From Osedax fenrisi (taxonomy: Eukaryota > Annelida > Polychaeta > Sabellida > Siboglinidae), in assembly GCA_964019155.1 (NCBI GenBank), contig OZ025242.1, positions 64,312,948 to 64,376,947 of the forward strand: a stretch of 64,000 nt of DNA. Reading direction: 5' to 3'. A program made the translations under genes and the position numbers. Positions 12,196 through 23,437 of the stretch are shown here, in pieces. Numbering within the stretch: position 1 is the stretch's first letter; each line of letters starts with the position of its first letter. The notes under the pieces are model-generated. The model made no database searches, was not told the origin of the DNA, and saw nothing but the letters and a program-made list of their open reading frames with translations.

Positions 12196-12616
12196 TTACA
12201 CCCCCCGCTCAAAGATAGGCGTGTTAGTCATCTGCCATAAAGAGGCACTATTGGAAGCCAAGAAGAAAGTATACTTGTATGTGTCGCTTCACTTAACCTC
12301 CGAAGTACAGCGCCTTCTGGATGATCTCTGCGCTTGGATAGACGACCTCGTCAAACTTGACATAGCCACTCTTAAACCTAGGGCTATAGGTTTGATAGAA
12401 GCATTTTCTAATTTTAAACTTGACGAGTTACCCGATGCAGACCGTGAGGTCGTCGTAGAGTCTGCCGTAGTCAGGGTCACTGAGGTTATCGATCATGCTG
12501 CGGTTAGGGCATCCGTCATACCACCCAAGAAGCCAAAGAAAATTGTCTACATGGAGAGGAAACGTAACATGCTGGTGGATGTAGGCACAAGTGATAGGAC
12601 AAGTGGGATTCTCTAA
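12176..12616 (+). CDS. Array unit 1, first frame: unrecognised 146-residue protein
   Basis: I do not recognise this protein. The listed start is GTG; the frame is open back to 12143 without an ATG, so a eukaryotic start is not visible and the 5' end looks truncated or frameshifted. The product is mostly helical in character: a Leu/Asp-rich amphipathic stretch near residues 32-70, then a basic Lys/Pro segment near residues 117-135 (PPKKPKK, MERKRN). GC content is about 45% against less than 20% in the DNA just upstream, and codon use differs from the local LINE and MULE genes. It overlaps the next frame by 26 bp in a +1 register. All five copies encode the same residues. The composition shift and the A-run downstream make a captured exogenous gene, possibly viral, plausible, but no motif proves it. 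Confidence 0.55.
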   Translation: MLGHTTNYTPRSKIGVLVICHKEALLEAKKKVYLYVSLHLTSEVQRLLDDLCAWIDDLVKLDIATLKPRAIGLIEAFSNFKLDELPDADREVVVESAVVRVTEVIDHAAVRASVIPPKKPKKIVYMERKRNMLVDVGTSDRTSGIL

Positions 12617-13163
12617 TATCCTTTTCAACATTGCTGATGACCACTCGGTGTTTAAACACATTGATGTTAGGGCTTATATATATGATGCCAAGCTCAAGAT
12701 CGACGCGTGGAGAGATGCTAACACATCTCATGATTTATCTCCCCGCATGGTTTGTTATGGTTACCTCAGCAGCATGATCGAATGGTGGGGCATGAACAAG
12801 TACAAGACGGTAAACGACTTTATGACTTCACATTGCCACACTATGTTCATGAGGGGAATCGAGATAGATCCTGAGGTAGTCATGAAGATTAAATGTTACT
12901 TTAGTTACATTTTGACTATCAAGAGCATAAATGCCGGGCCCAAAGAATTAGGCTATTTGAAGAAGGTATGTCCAGGATCAGAAGGTTTAATTGTCGGACT
13001 TAAAGACTTTATGTCCGGTTTCAAGTCAGGAGCCTTCGCTACTTTCGTTACAGATGAAGAAGCCACAATACAGGGTATAGTTAAGGCAGTAGTAAGAGCC
13101 GAAGACAGAGGAATGGCATCCGTACTAACAGCCCTTCTGAACCGTCCCAATCTTACTGCTTAG
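12591..13163 (+). CDS. Array unit 1, second frame: unrecognised 190-residue protein
   Basis: The frame lies +1 relative to the first one. It is bounded upstream by a stop at 12582-12584, and the nominal start is GTG; the first ATG in frame comes only near residue 53. It therefore reads most naturally as the continuation of the first frame after a one-base lesion. The sequence is rich in aromatic and helix-forming residues (SMIEWWGMNKYK near residue 61), followed by a compact, conserved-looking carboxyl half (GPKELGYLKK, GLKDFMSGFKSGAF). There is no transmembrane segment or signal peptide. A single-domain structural protein such as a nucleocapsid-like protein would fit the size of the combined frames, but that is inference. 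The frame ends with TAG twelve bases before an A21 run. Family unknown. Confidence 0.55.
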   Translation: MIGQVGFSNILFNIADDHSVFKHIDVRAYIYDAKLKIDAWRDANTSHDLSPRMVCYGYLSSMIEWWGMNKYKTVNDFMTSHCHTMFMRGIEIDPEVVMKIKCYFSYILTIKSINAGPKELGYLKKVCPGSEGLIVGLKDFMSGFKSGAFATFVTDEEATIQGIVKAVVRAEDRGMASVLTALLNRPNLTA

Positions 13164-13174
13164 ATGTGAGTTTT

Positions 13175-13195
13175 AAAAAAAAAAAAAAAAAAAAA
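13175..13195 (+). repeat. A21 homopolymer following the second frame
   Basis: Twenty-one consecutive A residues follow TTTT, twelve bases after the stop of the second frame. The same run length is present in copy 2 and by eye in the others. It could be the tail of a retrotransposed mRNA, an A-rich transcription-end signal of a captured gene, or an expanded homopolymer. Confidence 0.8.
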
Positions 13196-13374
13196 CGAGC
13201 CGGAATCCTGAAGCTCGTAATAAAAGTGTATTTAACGTAATTGCGAAGGCTCCGGTACGGCGCGAGGACCCACCCATTAACAGCCCGCTCCAAGAGTTCT
13301 ACGGGGGCCCCAACATCACAGCCGCAGAATACCTGGCTCAGAACGATGATGATTACCAGGAATTAACAATCTAA
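13177..13374 (+). pseudogene. Array unit 1, third frame: acidic-tailed 65-codon segment
   Basis: Beginning inside the A-run (six Lys codons), an open frame of 65 codons has no ATG and ends at TAA 13372-13374. It is clearly protein-like and GC-rich: Arg/Pro-rich in the middle, then QEFYGGPNITAAEYLAQ and an acidic end (NDDDYQELTI). The frame is again +1 to the preceding one. It may be the carboxyl tail of the same ancestral protein or the relic of a second gene. Copies with the same spacing are at 16281, 19385, 22489 and 25593. Confidence 0.45.
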
Positions 13375-14005
13375 GAGCTGCTAAGCTCATGGAACGTGGA
13401 TAAATAACATGGGAGCCTCACTCGTGCGTACGATTCGCATGTGTATAGCTGTATACATGTACGCTGTACATCTGTAGCGTATATCTCAGGGTATTTCTCG
13501 GATAAAAGTTCACCATTTCTCATTTATTTATTATATTCAATAAAAGTAGAGTTATCTCTTTGTATAATATATATCAGGACATCTCTTCTCTAGCTACTGG
13601 CATGCTAATTTTAGTTTTTTATATATATTATGTTTTTTTATATGATTCAGTAATATATTTAGCTTTTAATGACTTCTAGATAATATACTGAATAATAAAT
13701 AGTATATTCTACAATTATACCATAATAATTCTGCTACATTAAACAACCAGTGAAAATTGTATTACAATATTTTACAGTTAACGGAAGATCACATTTATTA
13801 AGAAAATTATGAATATAAATTTTGTTATGATAAAATGAATCTATTGATATATAACATGTATCATATTAATAAAATGTTGTATTTACATACCTAGCCTATA
13901 TGCTATAACATATATAATATAATTATTATATTATTATAATTATTATATTAATATTTATAATTAATTATAAAATAATTATAAAAGAAAAAATGTAGAAAGA
14001 AAAAT
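13375..14005. other. Unit 1 spacer downstream of the coding-like block
   Basis: GC content falls away after about 13510. The GC-richer first part has TGTACA-like short palindromes near 13455-13475. The rest is AT-rich with (TA)n and no frame. The corresponding spacer recurs in each unit. Confidence 0.5.
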
Positions 14006-14125
14006 AATGCGGGCAAAGTGAAAACTTCACAATACTACTTTAAAACGCTCCCAGATGAGTTAATACTACTGATATTCACAAAACTTCATAAGAATACAGA
14101 TTCGATAAGTTTTTTTAATTCATAA
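14006..14125 (+). pseudogene. F-box remnant, unit 1/2 boundary
   Basis: This has the same 39-codon frame as at 10901, with KTLPDELILLIFTKLHKN in place of the diverged version. The Leu-Pro-Asp-Glu-Leu and Ile-Phe landmarks of the F-box are retained, and it closes with the same stop. It lies about 1.16 kb upstream of the next unit's first frame, so it could have been a separate 5' exon, but no continuous gene model connects them. Confidence 0.5.
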
Positions 14126-15279
14126 AGTGGGAAGTATGTTTTTATTTTTGTTTGTTCGGTATTATATGTTCGTTTTATATATATGTTTCAAATGTATTAT
14201 ATTACTAAAATACAATATTAATCATTTTCTATTATTTCAGATTATAGTGATAAGTATTATATTGTTTGTTTCGTAATATTATTGGTATGTTTTGTTATTA
14301 ACTGTTTTTGTATAGGTATATTGGTTTATTTATTTATAACGTGTTCTGTTTGTATATATATATATATATATGTTTCAAATTTATTATACAATTAAAATAT
14401 AAAATTTATAAAGTACTATTATTACAGATTTTGGTAAGATAATTAATTATTTTAATAATATATCTAATAATAAATTATTTTAAAAGCATTAGAAAGCTCA
14501 GTTTACCCTATTTTACATCATCTTAGGCTACGGAGGAGATTTCGTAATATTATTGGTATGTTTTGTTATTAACTGTTTTTGTATAGGTATATTGGTTTAT
14601 TTATTTATAACGTGTTCTGTTTGTATATATATATATATATATATGTTTCAAATTTATTATACAATTAAAATATAAAATTTATAAAGTACTATTATTACAG
14701 ATTTTGGTAAGATAATTAATTATTTTATTAATATATCTAATAATAAATTATTTTAAAAGCATTAGAAAGCTCAGTTTACCCTATTTTACATCATCTTAGG
14801 CTACGGAGGAGATTTCGTACCCAAACTAGGTACACTGCCTATACGTAATAATGGGTCATATGAGAAACGCTAACTAAATGATTAATATATATGTTGTAAA
14901 TTGATAAAAGTATTTTATACTTTATAATATATATATATATAGCATAATATAATTAATAACTACTATATAAAAATATGATTCAATAAATCATATTCACTGA
15001 AAAAAAACAAAGTAAAAAAAGGTTACTTTTTTGAAAAAATAATTAACCATATGAACCGTGTTTATGAATACATATATTCATACATGTAGTTATATAGTTT
15101 ATATATTTATAATAAATTATTATTAATATTACATACTAAAAAAGTATTACTACAAATAACTACTACACAACTATTAAATAACTATTTATATTCAACTCAG
15201 ACACTATTGATGGACTCTAATGGGTATAGCTATATACGAAATGTAGATAGCAGAAGGCCACATCTCTTCACATGTATAC

Positions 15280-15720
15280 GTGTTAGGACACACGACTAAT
15301 TACACCCCCCGCTCAAAGATAGGCGTGTTAGTCATCTGCCATAAAGAGGCACTATTGGAAGCCAAGAAGAAAGTATACTTGTATGTGTCGCTTCACTTAA
15401 CCTCCGAAGTACAGCGCCTTCTGGATGATCTCTGCGCTTGGATAGACGACCTCGTCAAACTTGACATAGCCACTCTTAAACCTAGGGCTATAGGTTTGAT
15501 AGAAGCATTTTCTAATTTTAAACTTGACGAGTTACCCGATGCAGACCGTGAGGTCGTCGTAGAGTCTGCCGTAGTCAGGGTCACTGAGGTTATCGATCAT
15601 GCTGCGGTTAGGGCATCCGTCATACCACCCAAGAAGCCAAAGAAAATTGTCTACATGGAGAGGAAACGTAACATGCTGGTGGATGTAGGCACAAGTGATA
15701 GGACAAGTGGGATTCTCTAA
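15280..15720 (+). CDS. Array unit 2, first frame (146 residues)
   Basis: Same protein as the frame at 12176. This copy shares G at the silent Val codon (about 15335) with unit 1, whereas units 3-5 have C. The leading ATG frame starts at 15210. Confidence 0.55.
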   Translation: MLGHTTNYTPRSKIGVLVICHKEALLEAKKKVYLYVSLHLTSEVQRLLDDLCAWIDDLVKLDIATLKPRAIGLIEAFSNFKLDELPDADREVVVESAVVRVTEVIDHAAVRASVIPPKKPKKIVYMERKRNMLVDVGTSDRTSGIL

Positions 15721-16267
15721 TATCCTTTTCAACATTGCTGATGACCACTCGGTGTTTAAACACATTGATGTTAGGGCTTATATATATGATGCCAAGCTCA
15801 AGATCGACGCGTGGAGAGATGCTAACACATCTCATGATTTATCTCCCCGCATGGTTTGTTATGGTTACCTCAGCAGCATGATCGAATGGTGGGGCATGAA
15901 CAAGTACAAGACGGTAAACGACTTTATGACTTCACATTGCCACACTATGTTCATGAGGGGAATCGAGATAGATCCTGAGGTAGTCATGAAGATTAAATGT
16001 TACTTTAGTTACATTTTGACTATCAAGAGCATAAATGCCGGGCCCAAAGAATTAGGCTATTTGAAGAAGGTATGTCCAGGATCAGAAGGTTTAATTGTCG
16101 GACTTAAAGACTTTATGTCCGGTTTCAAGTCAGGAGCCTTCGCTACTTTCGTTACAGATGAAGAAGCCACAATACAGGGTATAGTTAAGGCAGTAGTAAG
16201 AGCCGAAGACAGAGGAATGGCATCCGTACTAACAGCCCTTCTGAACCGTCCCAATCTTACTGCTTAG
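15695..16267 (+). CDS. Array unit 2, second frame (190 residues)
   Basis: Identical in translation to the frame at 12591, with the same GTG nominal start, the same +1 offset from the preceding frame and the same TAG twelve bases before the A-run. Confidence 0.55.
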   Translation: MIGQVGFSNILFNIADDHSVFKHIDVRAYIYDAKLKIDAWRDANTSHDLSPRMVCYGYLSSMIEWWGMNKYKTVNDFMTSHCHTMFMRGIEIDPEVVMKIKCYFSYILTIKSINAGPKELGYLKKVCPGSEGLIVGLKDFMSGFKSGAFATFVTDEEATIQGIVKAVVRAEDRGMASVLTALLNRPNLTA

Positions 16268-16280
16268 ATGTGAGTTTTAA

Positions 16281-16478
16281 AAAAAAAAAAAAAAAAAAAC
16301 GAGCCGGAATCCTGAAGCTCGTAATAAAAGTGTATTTAACGTAATTGCGAAGGCTCCGGTACGGCGCGAGGACCCACCCATTAACAGCCCGCTCCAAGAG
16401 TTCTACGGGGGCCCCAACATCACAGCCGCAGAATACCTGGCTCAGAACGATGATGATTACCAGGAATTAACAATCTAA
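16281..16478 (+). pseudogene. Array unit 2, third frame after the A-run
   Basis: Same acidic-tailed 65-codon segment as at 13177, beginning in an A21 run (16279-16299) and having no ATG. Confidence 0.45.
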
Positions 16479-17109
16479 GAGCTGCTAAGCTCATGGAACG
16501 TGGATAAATAACATGGGAGCCTCACTCGTGCGTACGATTCGCATGTGTATAGCTGTATACATGTACGCTGTACATCTGTAGCGTATATCTCAGGGTATTT
16601 CTCGGATAAAAGTTCACCATTTCTCATTTATTTATTATATTCAATAAAAGTAGAGTTATCTCTTTGTATAATATATATCAGGACATCTCTTCTCTAGCTA
16701 CTGGCATGCTAATTTTAGTTTTTTATATATATTATGTTTTTTTATATGATTCAGTAATATATTTAGCTTTTAATGACTTCTAGATAATATACTGAATAAT
16801 AAATAGTATATTCTACAATTATACCATAATAATTCTGCTACATTAAACAACCAGTGAAAATTGTATTACAATATTTTACAGTTAACGGAAGATCACATTT
16901 ATTAAGAAAATTATGAATATAAATTTTGTTATGATAAAATGAATCTATTGATATATAACATGTATCATATTAATAAAATGTTGTATTTACATACCTAGCC
17001 TATATGCTATAACATATATAATATAATTATTATATTATTATAATTATTATATTAATATTTATAATTAATTATAAAATAATTATAAAAGAAAAAATGTAGA
17101 AAGAAAAAT

Positions 17110-17229
17110 AATGCGGGCAAAGTGAAAACTTCACAATACTACTTTAAAACGCTCCCAGATGAGTTAATACTACTGATATTCACAAAACTTCATAAGAATA
17201 CAGATTCGATAAGTTTTTTTAATTCATAA
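17110..17229 (+). pseudogene. F-box remnant, unit 2/3 boundary
   Basis: Same sequence as the copy at 14006; no distinguishing changes seen. Confidence 0.5.
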
Positions 17230-18383
17230 AGTGGGAAGTATGTTTTTATTTTTGTTTGTTCGGTATTATATGTTCGTTTTATATATATGTTTCAAATGTA
17301 TTATATTACTAAAATACAATATTAATCATTTTCTATTATTTCAGATTATAGTGATAAGTATTATATTGTTTGTTTCGTAATATTATTGGTATGTTTTGTT
17401 ATTAACTGTTTTTGTATAGGTATATTGGTTTATTTATTTATAACGTGTTCTGTTTGTATATATATATATATATATGTTTCAAATTTATTATACAATTAAA
17501 ATATAAAATTTATAAAGTACTATTATTACAGATTTTGGTAAGATAATTAATTATTTTAATAATATATCTAATAATAAATTATTTTAAAAGCATTAGAAAG
17601 CTCAGTTTACCCTATTTTACATCATCTTAGGCTACGGAGGAGATTTCGTAATATTATTGGTATGTTTTGTTATTAACTGTTTTTGTATAGGTATATTGGT
17701 TTATTTATTTATAACGTGTTCTGTTTGTATATATATATATATATATATGTTTCAAATTTATTATACAATTAAAATATAAAATTTATAAAGTACTATTATT
17801 ACAGATTTTGGTAAGATAATTAATTATTTTATTAATATATCTAATAATAAATTATTTTAAAAGCATTAGAAAGCTCAGTTTACCCTATTTTACATCATCT
17901 TAGGCTACGGAGGAGATTTCGTACCCAAACTAGGTACACTGCCTATACGTAATAATGGGTCATATGAGAAACGCTAACTAAATGATTAATATATATGTTG
18001 TAAATTGATAAAAGTATTTTATACTTTATAATATATATATATATAGCATAATATAATTAATAACTACTATATAAAAATATGATTCAATAAATCATATTCA
18101 CTGAAAAAAAACAAAGTAAAAAAAGGTTACTTTTTTGAAAAAATAATTAACCATATGAACCGTGTTTATGAATACATATATTCATACATGTAGTTATATA
18201 GTTTATATATTTATAATAAATTATTATTAATATTACATACTAAAAAAGTATTACTACAAATAACTACTACACAACTATTAAATAACTATTTATATTCAAC
18301 TCAGACACTATTGATGGACTCTAATGGGTATAGCTATATACGAAATGTAGATAGCAGAAGGCCACATCTCTTCACATGTATAC

Positions 18384-18824
18384 GTGTTAGGACACACGAC
18401 TAATTACACCCCCCGCTCAAAGATAGGCGTCTTAGTCATCTGCCATAAAGAGGCACTATTGGAAGCCAAGAAGAAAGTATACTTGTATGTGTCGCTTCAC
18501 TTAACCTCCGAAGTACAGCGCCTTCTGGATGATCTCTGCGCTTGGATAGACGACCTCGTCAAACTTGACATAGCCACTCTTAAACCTAGGGCTATAGGTT
18601 TGATAGAAGCATTTTCTAATTTTAAACTTGACGAGTTACCCGATGCAGACCGTGAGGTCGTCGTAGAGTCTGCCGTAGTCAGGGTCACTGAGGTTATCGA
18701 TCATGCTGCGGTTAGGGCATCCGTCATACCACCCAAGAAGCCAAAGAAAATTGTCTACATGGAGAGGAAACGTAACATGCTGGTGGATGTAGGCACAAGT
18801 GATAGGACAAGTGGGATTCTCTAA
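18384..18824 (+). CDS. Array unit 3, first frame (146 residues)
   Basis: Same protein as at 12176. This is the first copy with the silent GTG to GTC change (about 18430), which groups units 3, 4 and 5 apart from units 1 and 2. The leading ATG frame starts at 18314. Confidence 0.55.
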   Translation: MLGHTTNYTPRSKIGVLVICHKEALLEAKKKVYLYVSLHLTSEVQRLLDDLCAWIDDLVKLDIATLKPRAIGLIEAFSNFKLDELPDADREVVVESAVVRVTEVIDHAAVRASVIPPKKPKKIVYMERKRNMLVDVGTSDRTSGIL

Positions 18825-19371
18825 TATCCTTTTCAACATTGCTGATGACCACTCGGTGTTTAAACACATTGATGTTAGGGCTTATATATATGATGCCAAG
18901 CTCAAGATCGACGCGTGGAGAGATGCTAACACATCTCATGATTTATCTCCCCGCATGGTTTGTTATGGTTACCTCAGCAGCATGATCGAATGGTGGGGCA
19001 TGAACAAGTACAAGACGGTAAACGACTTTATGACTTCACATTGCCACACTATGTTCATGAGGGGAATCGAGATAGATCCTGAGGTAGTCATGAAGATTAA
19101 ATGTTACTTTAGTTACATTTTGACTATCAAGAGCATAAATGCCGGGCCCAAAGAATTAGGCTATTTGAAGAAGGTATGTCCAGGATCAGAAGGTTTAATT
19201 GTCGGACTTAAAGACTTTATGTCCGGTTTCAAGTCAGGAGCCTTCGCTACTTTCGTTACAGATGAAGAAGCCACAATACAGGGTATAGTTAAGGCAGTAG
19301 TAAGAGCCGAAGACAGAGGAATGGCATCCGTACTAACAGCCCTTCTGAACCGTCCCAATCTTACTGCTTAG
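18799..19371 (+). CDS. Array unit 3, second frame (190 residues)
   Basis: Translation identical to the frame at 12591, with the same +1 overlap with the preceding frame. Confidence 0.55.
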   Translation: MIGQVGFSNILFNIADDHSVFKHIDVRAYIYDAKLKIDAWRDANTSHDLSPRMVCYGYLSSMIEWWGMNKYKTVNDFMTSHCHTMFMRGIEIDPEVVMKIKCYFSYILTIKSINAGPKELGYLKKVCPGSEGLIVGLKDFMSGFKSGAFATFVTDEEATIQGIVKAVVRAEDRGMASVLTALLNRPNLTA

Positions 19372-19384
19372 ATGTGAGTTTTAA

Positions 19385-19582
19385 AAAAAAAAAAAAAAAA
19401 AAACGAGCCGGAATCCTGAAGCTCGTAATAAAAGTGTATTTAACGTAATTGCGAAGGCTCCGGTACGGCGCGAGGACCCACCCATTAACAGCCCGCTCCA
19501 AGAGTTCTACGGGGGCCCCAACATCACAGCCGCAGAATACCTGGCTCAGAACGATGATGATTACCAGGAATTAACAATCTAA
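19385..19582 (+). pseudogene. Array unit 3, third frame after the A-run
   Basis: Same 65-codon segment as at 13177, with the A-run immediately before it and no start codon. Confidence 0.45.
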
Positions 19583-20213
19583 GAGCTGCTAAGCTCATGG
19601 AACGTGGATAAATAACATGGGAGCCTCACTCGTGCGTACGATTCGCATGTGTATAGCTGTATACATGTACGCTGTACATCTGTAGCGTATATCTCAGGGT
19701 ATTTCTCGGATAAAAGTTCACCATTTCTCATTTATTTATTATATTCAATAAAAGTAGAGTTATCTCTTTGTATAATATATATCAGGACATCTCTTCTCTA
19801 GCTACTGGCATGCTAATTTTAGTTTTTTATATATATTATGTTTTTTTATATGATTCAGTAATATATTTAGCTTTTAATGACTTCTAGATAATATACTGAA
19901 TAATAAATAGTATATTCTACAATTATACCATAATAATTCTGCTACATTAAACAACCAGTGAAAATTGTATTACAATATTTTACAGTTAACGGAAGATCAC
20001 ATTTATTAAGAAAATTATGAATATAAATTTTGTTATGATAAAATGAATCTATTGATATATAACATGTATCATATTAATAAAATGTTGTATTTACATACCT
20101 AGCCTATATGCTATAACATATATAATATAATTATTATATTATTATAATTATTATATTAATATTTATAATTAATTATAAAATAATTATAAAAGAAAAAATG
20201 TAGAAAGAAAAAT

Positions 20214-20333
20214 AATGCGGGCAAAGTGAAAACTTCACAATACTACTTTAAAACGCTCCCAGATGAGTTAATACTACTGATATTCACAAAACTTCATAAG
20301 AATACAGATTCGATAAGTTTTTTTAATTCATAA
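20214..20333 (+). pseudogene. F-box remnant, unit 3/4 boundary
   Basis: Same sequence as the copy at 14006. Confidence 0.5.
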
Positions 20334-21487
20334 AGTGGGAAGTATGTTTTTATTTTTGTTTGTTCGGTATTATATGTTCGTTTTATATATATGTTTCAAA
20401 TGTATTATATTACTAAAATACAATATTAATCATTTTCTATTATTTCAGATTATAGTGATAAGTATTATATTGTTTGTTTCGTAATATTATTGGTATGTTT
20501 TGTTATTAACTGTTTTTGTATAGGTATATTGGTTTATTTATTTATAACGTGTTCTGTTTGTATATATATATATATATATGTTTCAAATTTATTATACAAT
20601 TAAAATATAAAATTTATAAAGTACTATTATTACAGATTTTGGTAAGATAATTAATTATTTTAATAATATATCTAATAATAAATTATTTTAAAAGCATTAG
20701 AAAGCTCAGTTTACCCTATTTTACATCATCTTAGGCTACGGAGGAGATTTCGTAATATTATTGGTATGTTTTGTTATTAACTGTTTTTGTATAGGTATAT
20801 TGGTTTATTTATTTATAACGTGTTCTGTTTGTATATATATATATATATATATGTTTCAAATTTATTATACAATTAAAATATAAAATTTATAAAGTACTAT
20901 TATTACAGATTTTGGTAAGATAATTAATTATTTTATTAATATATCTAATAATAAATTATTTTAAAAGCATTAGAAAGCTCAGTTTACCCTATTTTACATC
21001 ATCTTAGGCTACGGAGGAGATTTCGTACCCAAACTAGGTACACTGCCTATACGTAATAATGGGTCATATGAGAAACGCTAACTAAATGATTAATATATAT
21101 GTTGTAAATTGATAAAAGTATTTTATACTTTATAATATATATATATATAGCATAATATAATTAATAACTACTATATAAAAATATGATTCAATAAATCATA
21201 TTCACTGAAAAAAAACAAAGTAAAAAAAGGTTACTTTTTTGAAAAAATAATTAACCATATGAACCGTGTTTATGAATACATATATTCATACATGTAGTTA
21301 TATAGTTTATATATTTATAATAAATTATTATTAATATTACATACTAAAAAAGTATTACTACAAATAACTACTACACAACTATTAAATAACTATTTATATT
21401 CAACTCAGACACTATTGATGGACTCTAATGGGTATAGCTATATACGAAATGTAGATAGCAGAAGGCCACATCTCTTCACATGTATAC

Positions 21488-21928
21488 GTGTTAGGACACA
21501 CGACTAATTACACCCCCCGCTCAAAGATAGGCGTCTTAGTCATCTGCCATAAAGAGGCACTATTGGAAGCCAAGAAGAAAGTATACTTGTATGTGTCGCT
21601 TCACTTAACCTCCGAAGTACAGCGCCTTCTGGATGATCTCTGCGCTTGGATAGACGACCTCGTCAAACTTGACATAGCCACTCTTAAACCTAGGGCTATA
21701 GGTTTGATAGAAGCATTTTCTAATTTTAAACTTGACGAGTTACCCGATGCAGACCGTGAGGTCGTCGTAGAGTCTGCCGTAGTCAGGGTCACTGAGGTTA
21801 TCGATCATGCTGCGGTTAGGGCATCCGTCATACCACCCAAGAAGCCAAAGAAAATTGTCTACATGGAGAGGAAACGTAACATGCTGGTGGATGTAGGCAC
21901 AAGTGATAGGACAAGTGGGATTCTCTAA
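21488..21928 (+). CDS. Array unit 4, first frame (146 residues)
   Basis: Same protein as at 12176, and it carries the GTC variant shared with units 3 and 5. The leading ATG frame starts at 21418. Confidence 0.55.
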   Translation: MLGHTTNYTPRSKIGVLVICHKEALLEAKKKVYLYVSLHLTSEVQRLLDDLCAWIDDLVKLDIATLKPRAIGLIEAFSNFKLDELPDADREVVVESAVVRVTEVIDHAAVRASVIPPKKPKKIVYMERKRNMLVDVGTSDRTSGIL

Positions 21929-22475
21929 TATCCTTTTCAACATTGCTGATGACCACTCGGTGTTTAAACACATTGATGTTAGGGCTTATATATATGATGC
22001 CAAGCTCAAGATCGACGCGTGGAGAGATGCTAACACATCTCATGATTTATCTCCCCGCATGGTTTGTTATGGTTACCTCAGCAGCATGATCGAATGGTGG
22101 GGCATGAACAAGTACAAGACGGTAAACGACTTTATGACTTCACATTGCCACACTATGTTCATGAGGGGAATCGAGATAGATCCTGAGGTAGTCATGAAGA
22201 TTAAATGTTACTTTAGTTACATTTTGACTATCAAGAGCATAAATGCCGGGCCCAAAGAATTAGGCTATTTGAAGAAGGTATGTCCAGGATCAGAAGGTTT
22301 AATTGTCGGACTTAAAGACTTTATGTCCGGTTTCAAGTCAGGAGCCTTCGCTACTTTCGTTACAGATGAAGAAGCCACAATACAGGGTATAGTTAAGGCA
22401 GTAGTAAGAGCCGAAGACAGAGGAATGGCATCCGTACTAACAGCCCTTCTGAACCGTCCCAATCTTACTGCTTAG
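21903..22475 (+). CDS. Array unit 4, second frame (190 residues)
   Basis: Translation identical to the frame at 12591; nominal GTG start and no nearby ATG. Confidence 0.55.
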   Translation: MIGQVGFSNILFNIADDHSVFKHIDVRAYIYDAKLKIDAWRDANTSHDLSPRMVCYGYLSSMIEWWGMNKYKTVNDFMTSHCHTMFMRGIEIDPEVVMKIKCYFSYILTIKSINAGPKELGYLKKVCPGSEGLIVGLKDFMSGFKSGAFATFVTDEEATIQGIVKAVVRAEDRGMASVLTALLNRPNLTA

Positions 22476-22488
22476 ATGTGAGTTTTAA

Positions 22489-22686
22489 AAAAAAAAAAAA
22501 AAAAAAACGAGCCGGAATCCTGAAGCTCGTAATAAAAGTGTATTTAACGTAATTGCGAAGGCTCCGGTACGGCGCGAGGACCCACCCATTAACAGCCCGC
22601 TCCAAGAGTTCTACGGGGGCCCCAACATCACAGCCGCAGAATACCTGGCTCAGAACGATGATGATTACCAGGAATTAACAATCTAA
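22489..22686 (+). pseudogene. Array unit 4, third frame after the A-run
   Basis: Same 65-codon acidic-tailed segment as at 13177. Confidence 0.45.
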
Positions 22687-23317
22687 GAGCTGCTAAGCTC
22701 ATGGAACGTGGATAAATAACATGGGAGCCTCACTCGTGCGTACGATTCGCATGTGTATAGCTGTATACATGTACGCTGTACATCTGTAGCGTATATCTCA
22801 GGGTATTTCTCGGATAAAAGTTCACCATTTCTCATTTATTTATTATATTCAATAAAAGTAGAGTTATCTCTTTGTATAATATATATCAGGACATCTCTTC
22901 TCTAGCTACTGGCATGCTAATTTTAGTTTTTTATATATATTATGTTTTTTTATATGATTCAGTAATATATTTAGCTTTTAATGACTTCTAGATAATATAC
23001 TGAATAATAAATAGTATATTCTACAATTATACCATAATAATTCTGCTACATTAAACAACCAGTGAAAATTGTATTACAATATTTTACAGTTAACGGAAGA
23101 TCACATTTATTAAGAAAATTATGAATATAAATTTTGTTATGATAAAATGAATCTATTGATATATAACATGTATCATATTAATAAAATGTTGTATTTACAT
23201 ACCTAGCCTATATGCTATAACATATATAATATAATTATTATATTATTATAATTATTATATTAATATTTATAATTAATTATAAAATAATTATAAAAGAAAA
23301 AATGTAGAAAGAAAAAT

Positions 23318-23437
23318 AATGCGGGCAAAGTGAAAACTTCACAATACTACTTTAAAACGCTCCCAGATGAGTTAATACTACTGATATTCACAAAACTTCA
23401 TAAGAATACAGATTCGATAAGTTTTTTTAATTCATAA
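23318..23437 (+). pseudogene. F-box remnant, unit 4/5 boundary
   Basis: Same sequence as the copy at 14006. Confidence 0.5.

Noticed and set aside
12591..12616. Programmed +1 frameshift site in the overlap of the array's two main frames
   Set aside because: No known +1 slippery codon combination is visible; a simple indel before amplification is the more economical explanation.
12289..12731. Minus-strand frames opposite the array's main frames (repeated in every unit)
   Set aside because: They are shadows of the forward frames, with no motif and no independent composition signal.
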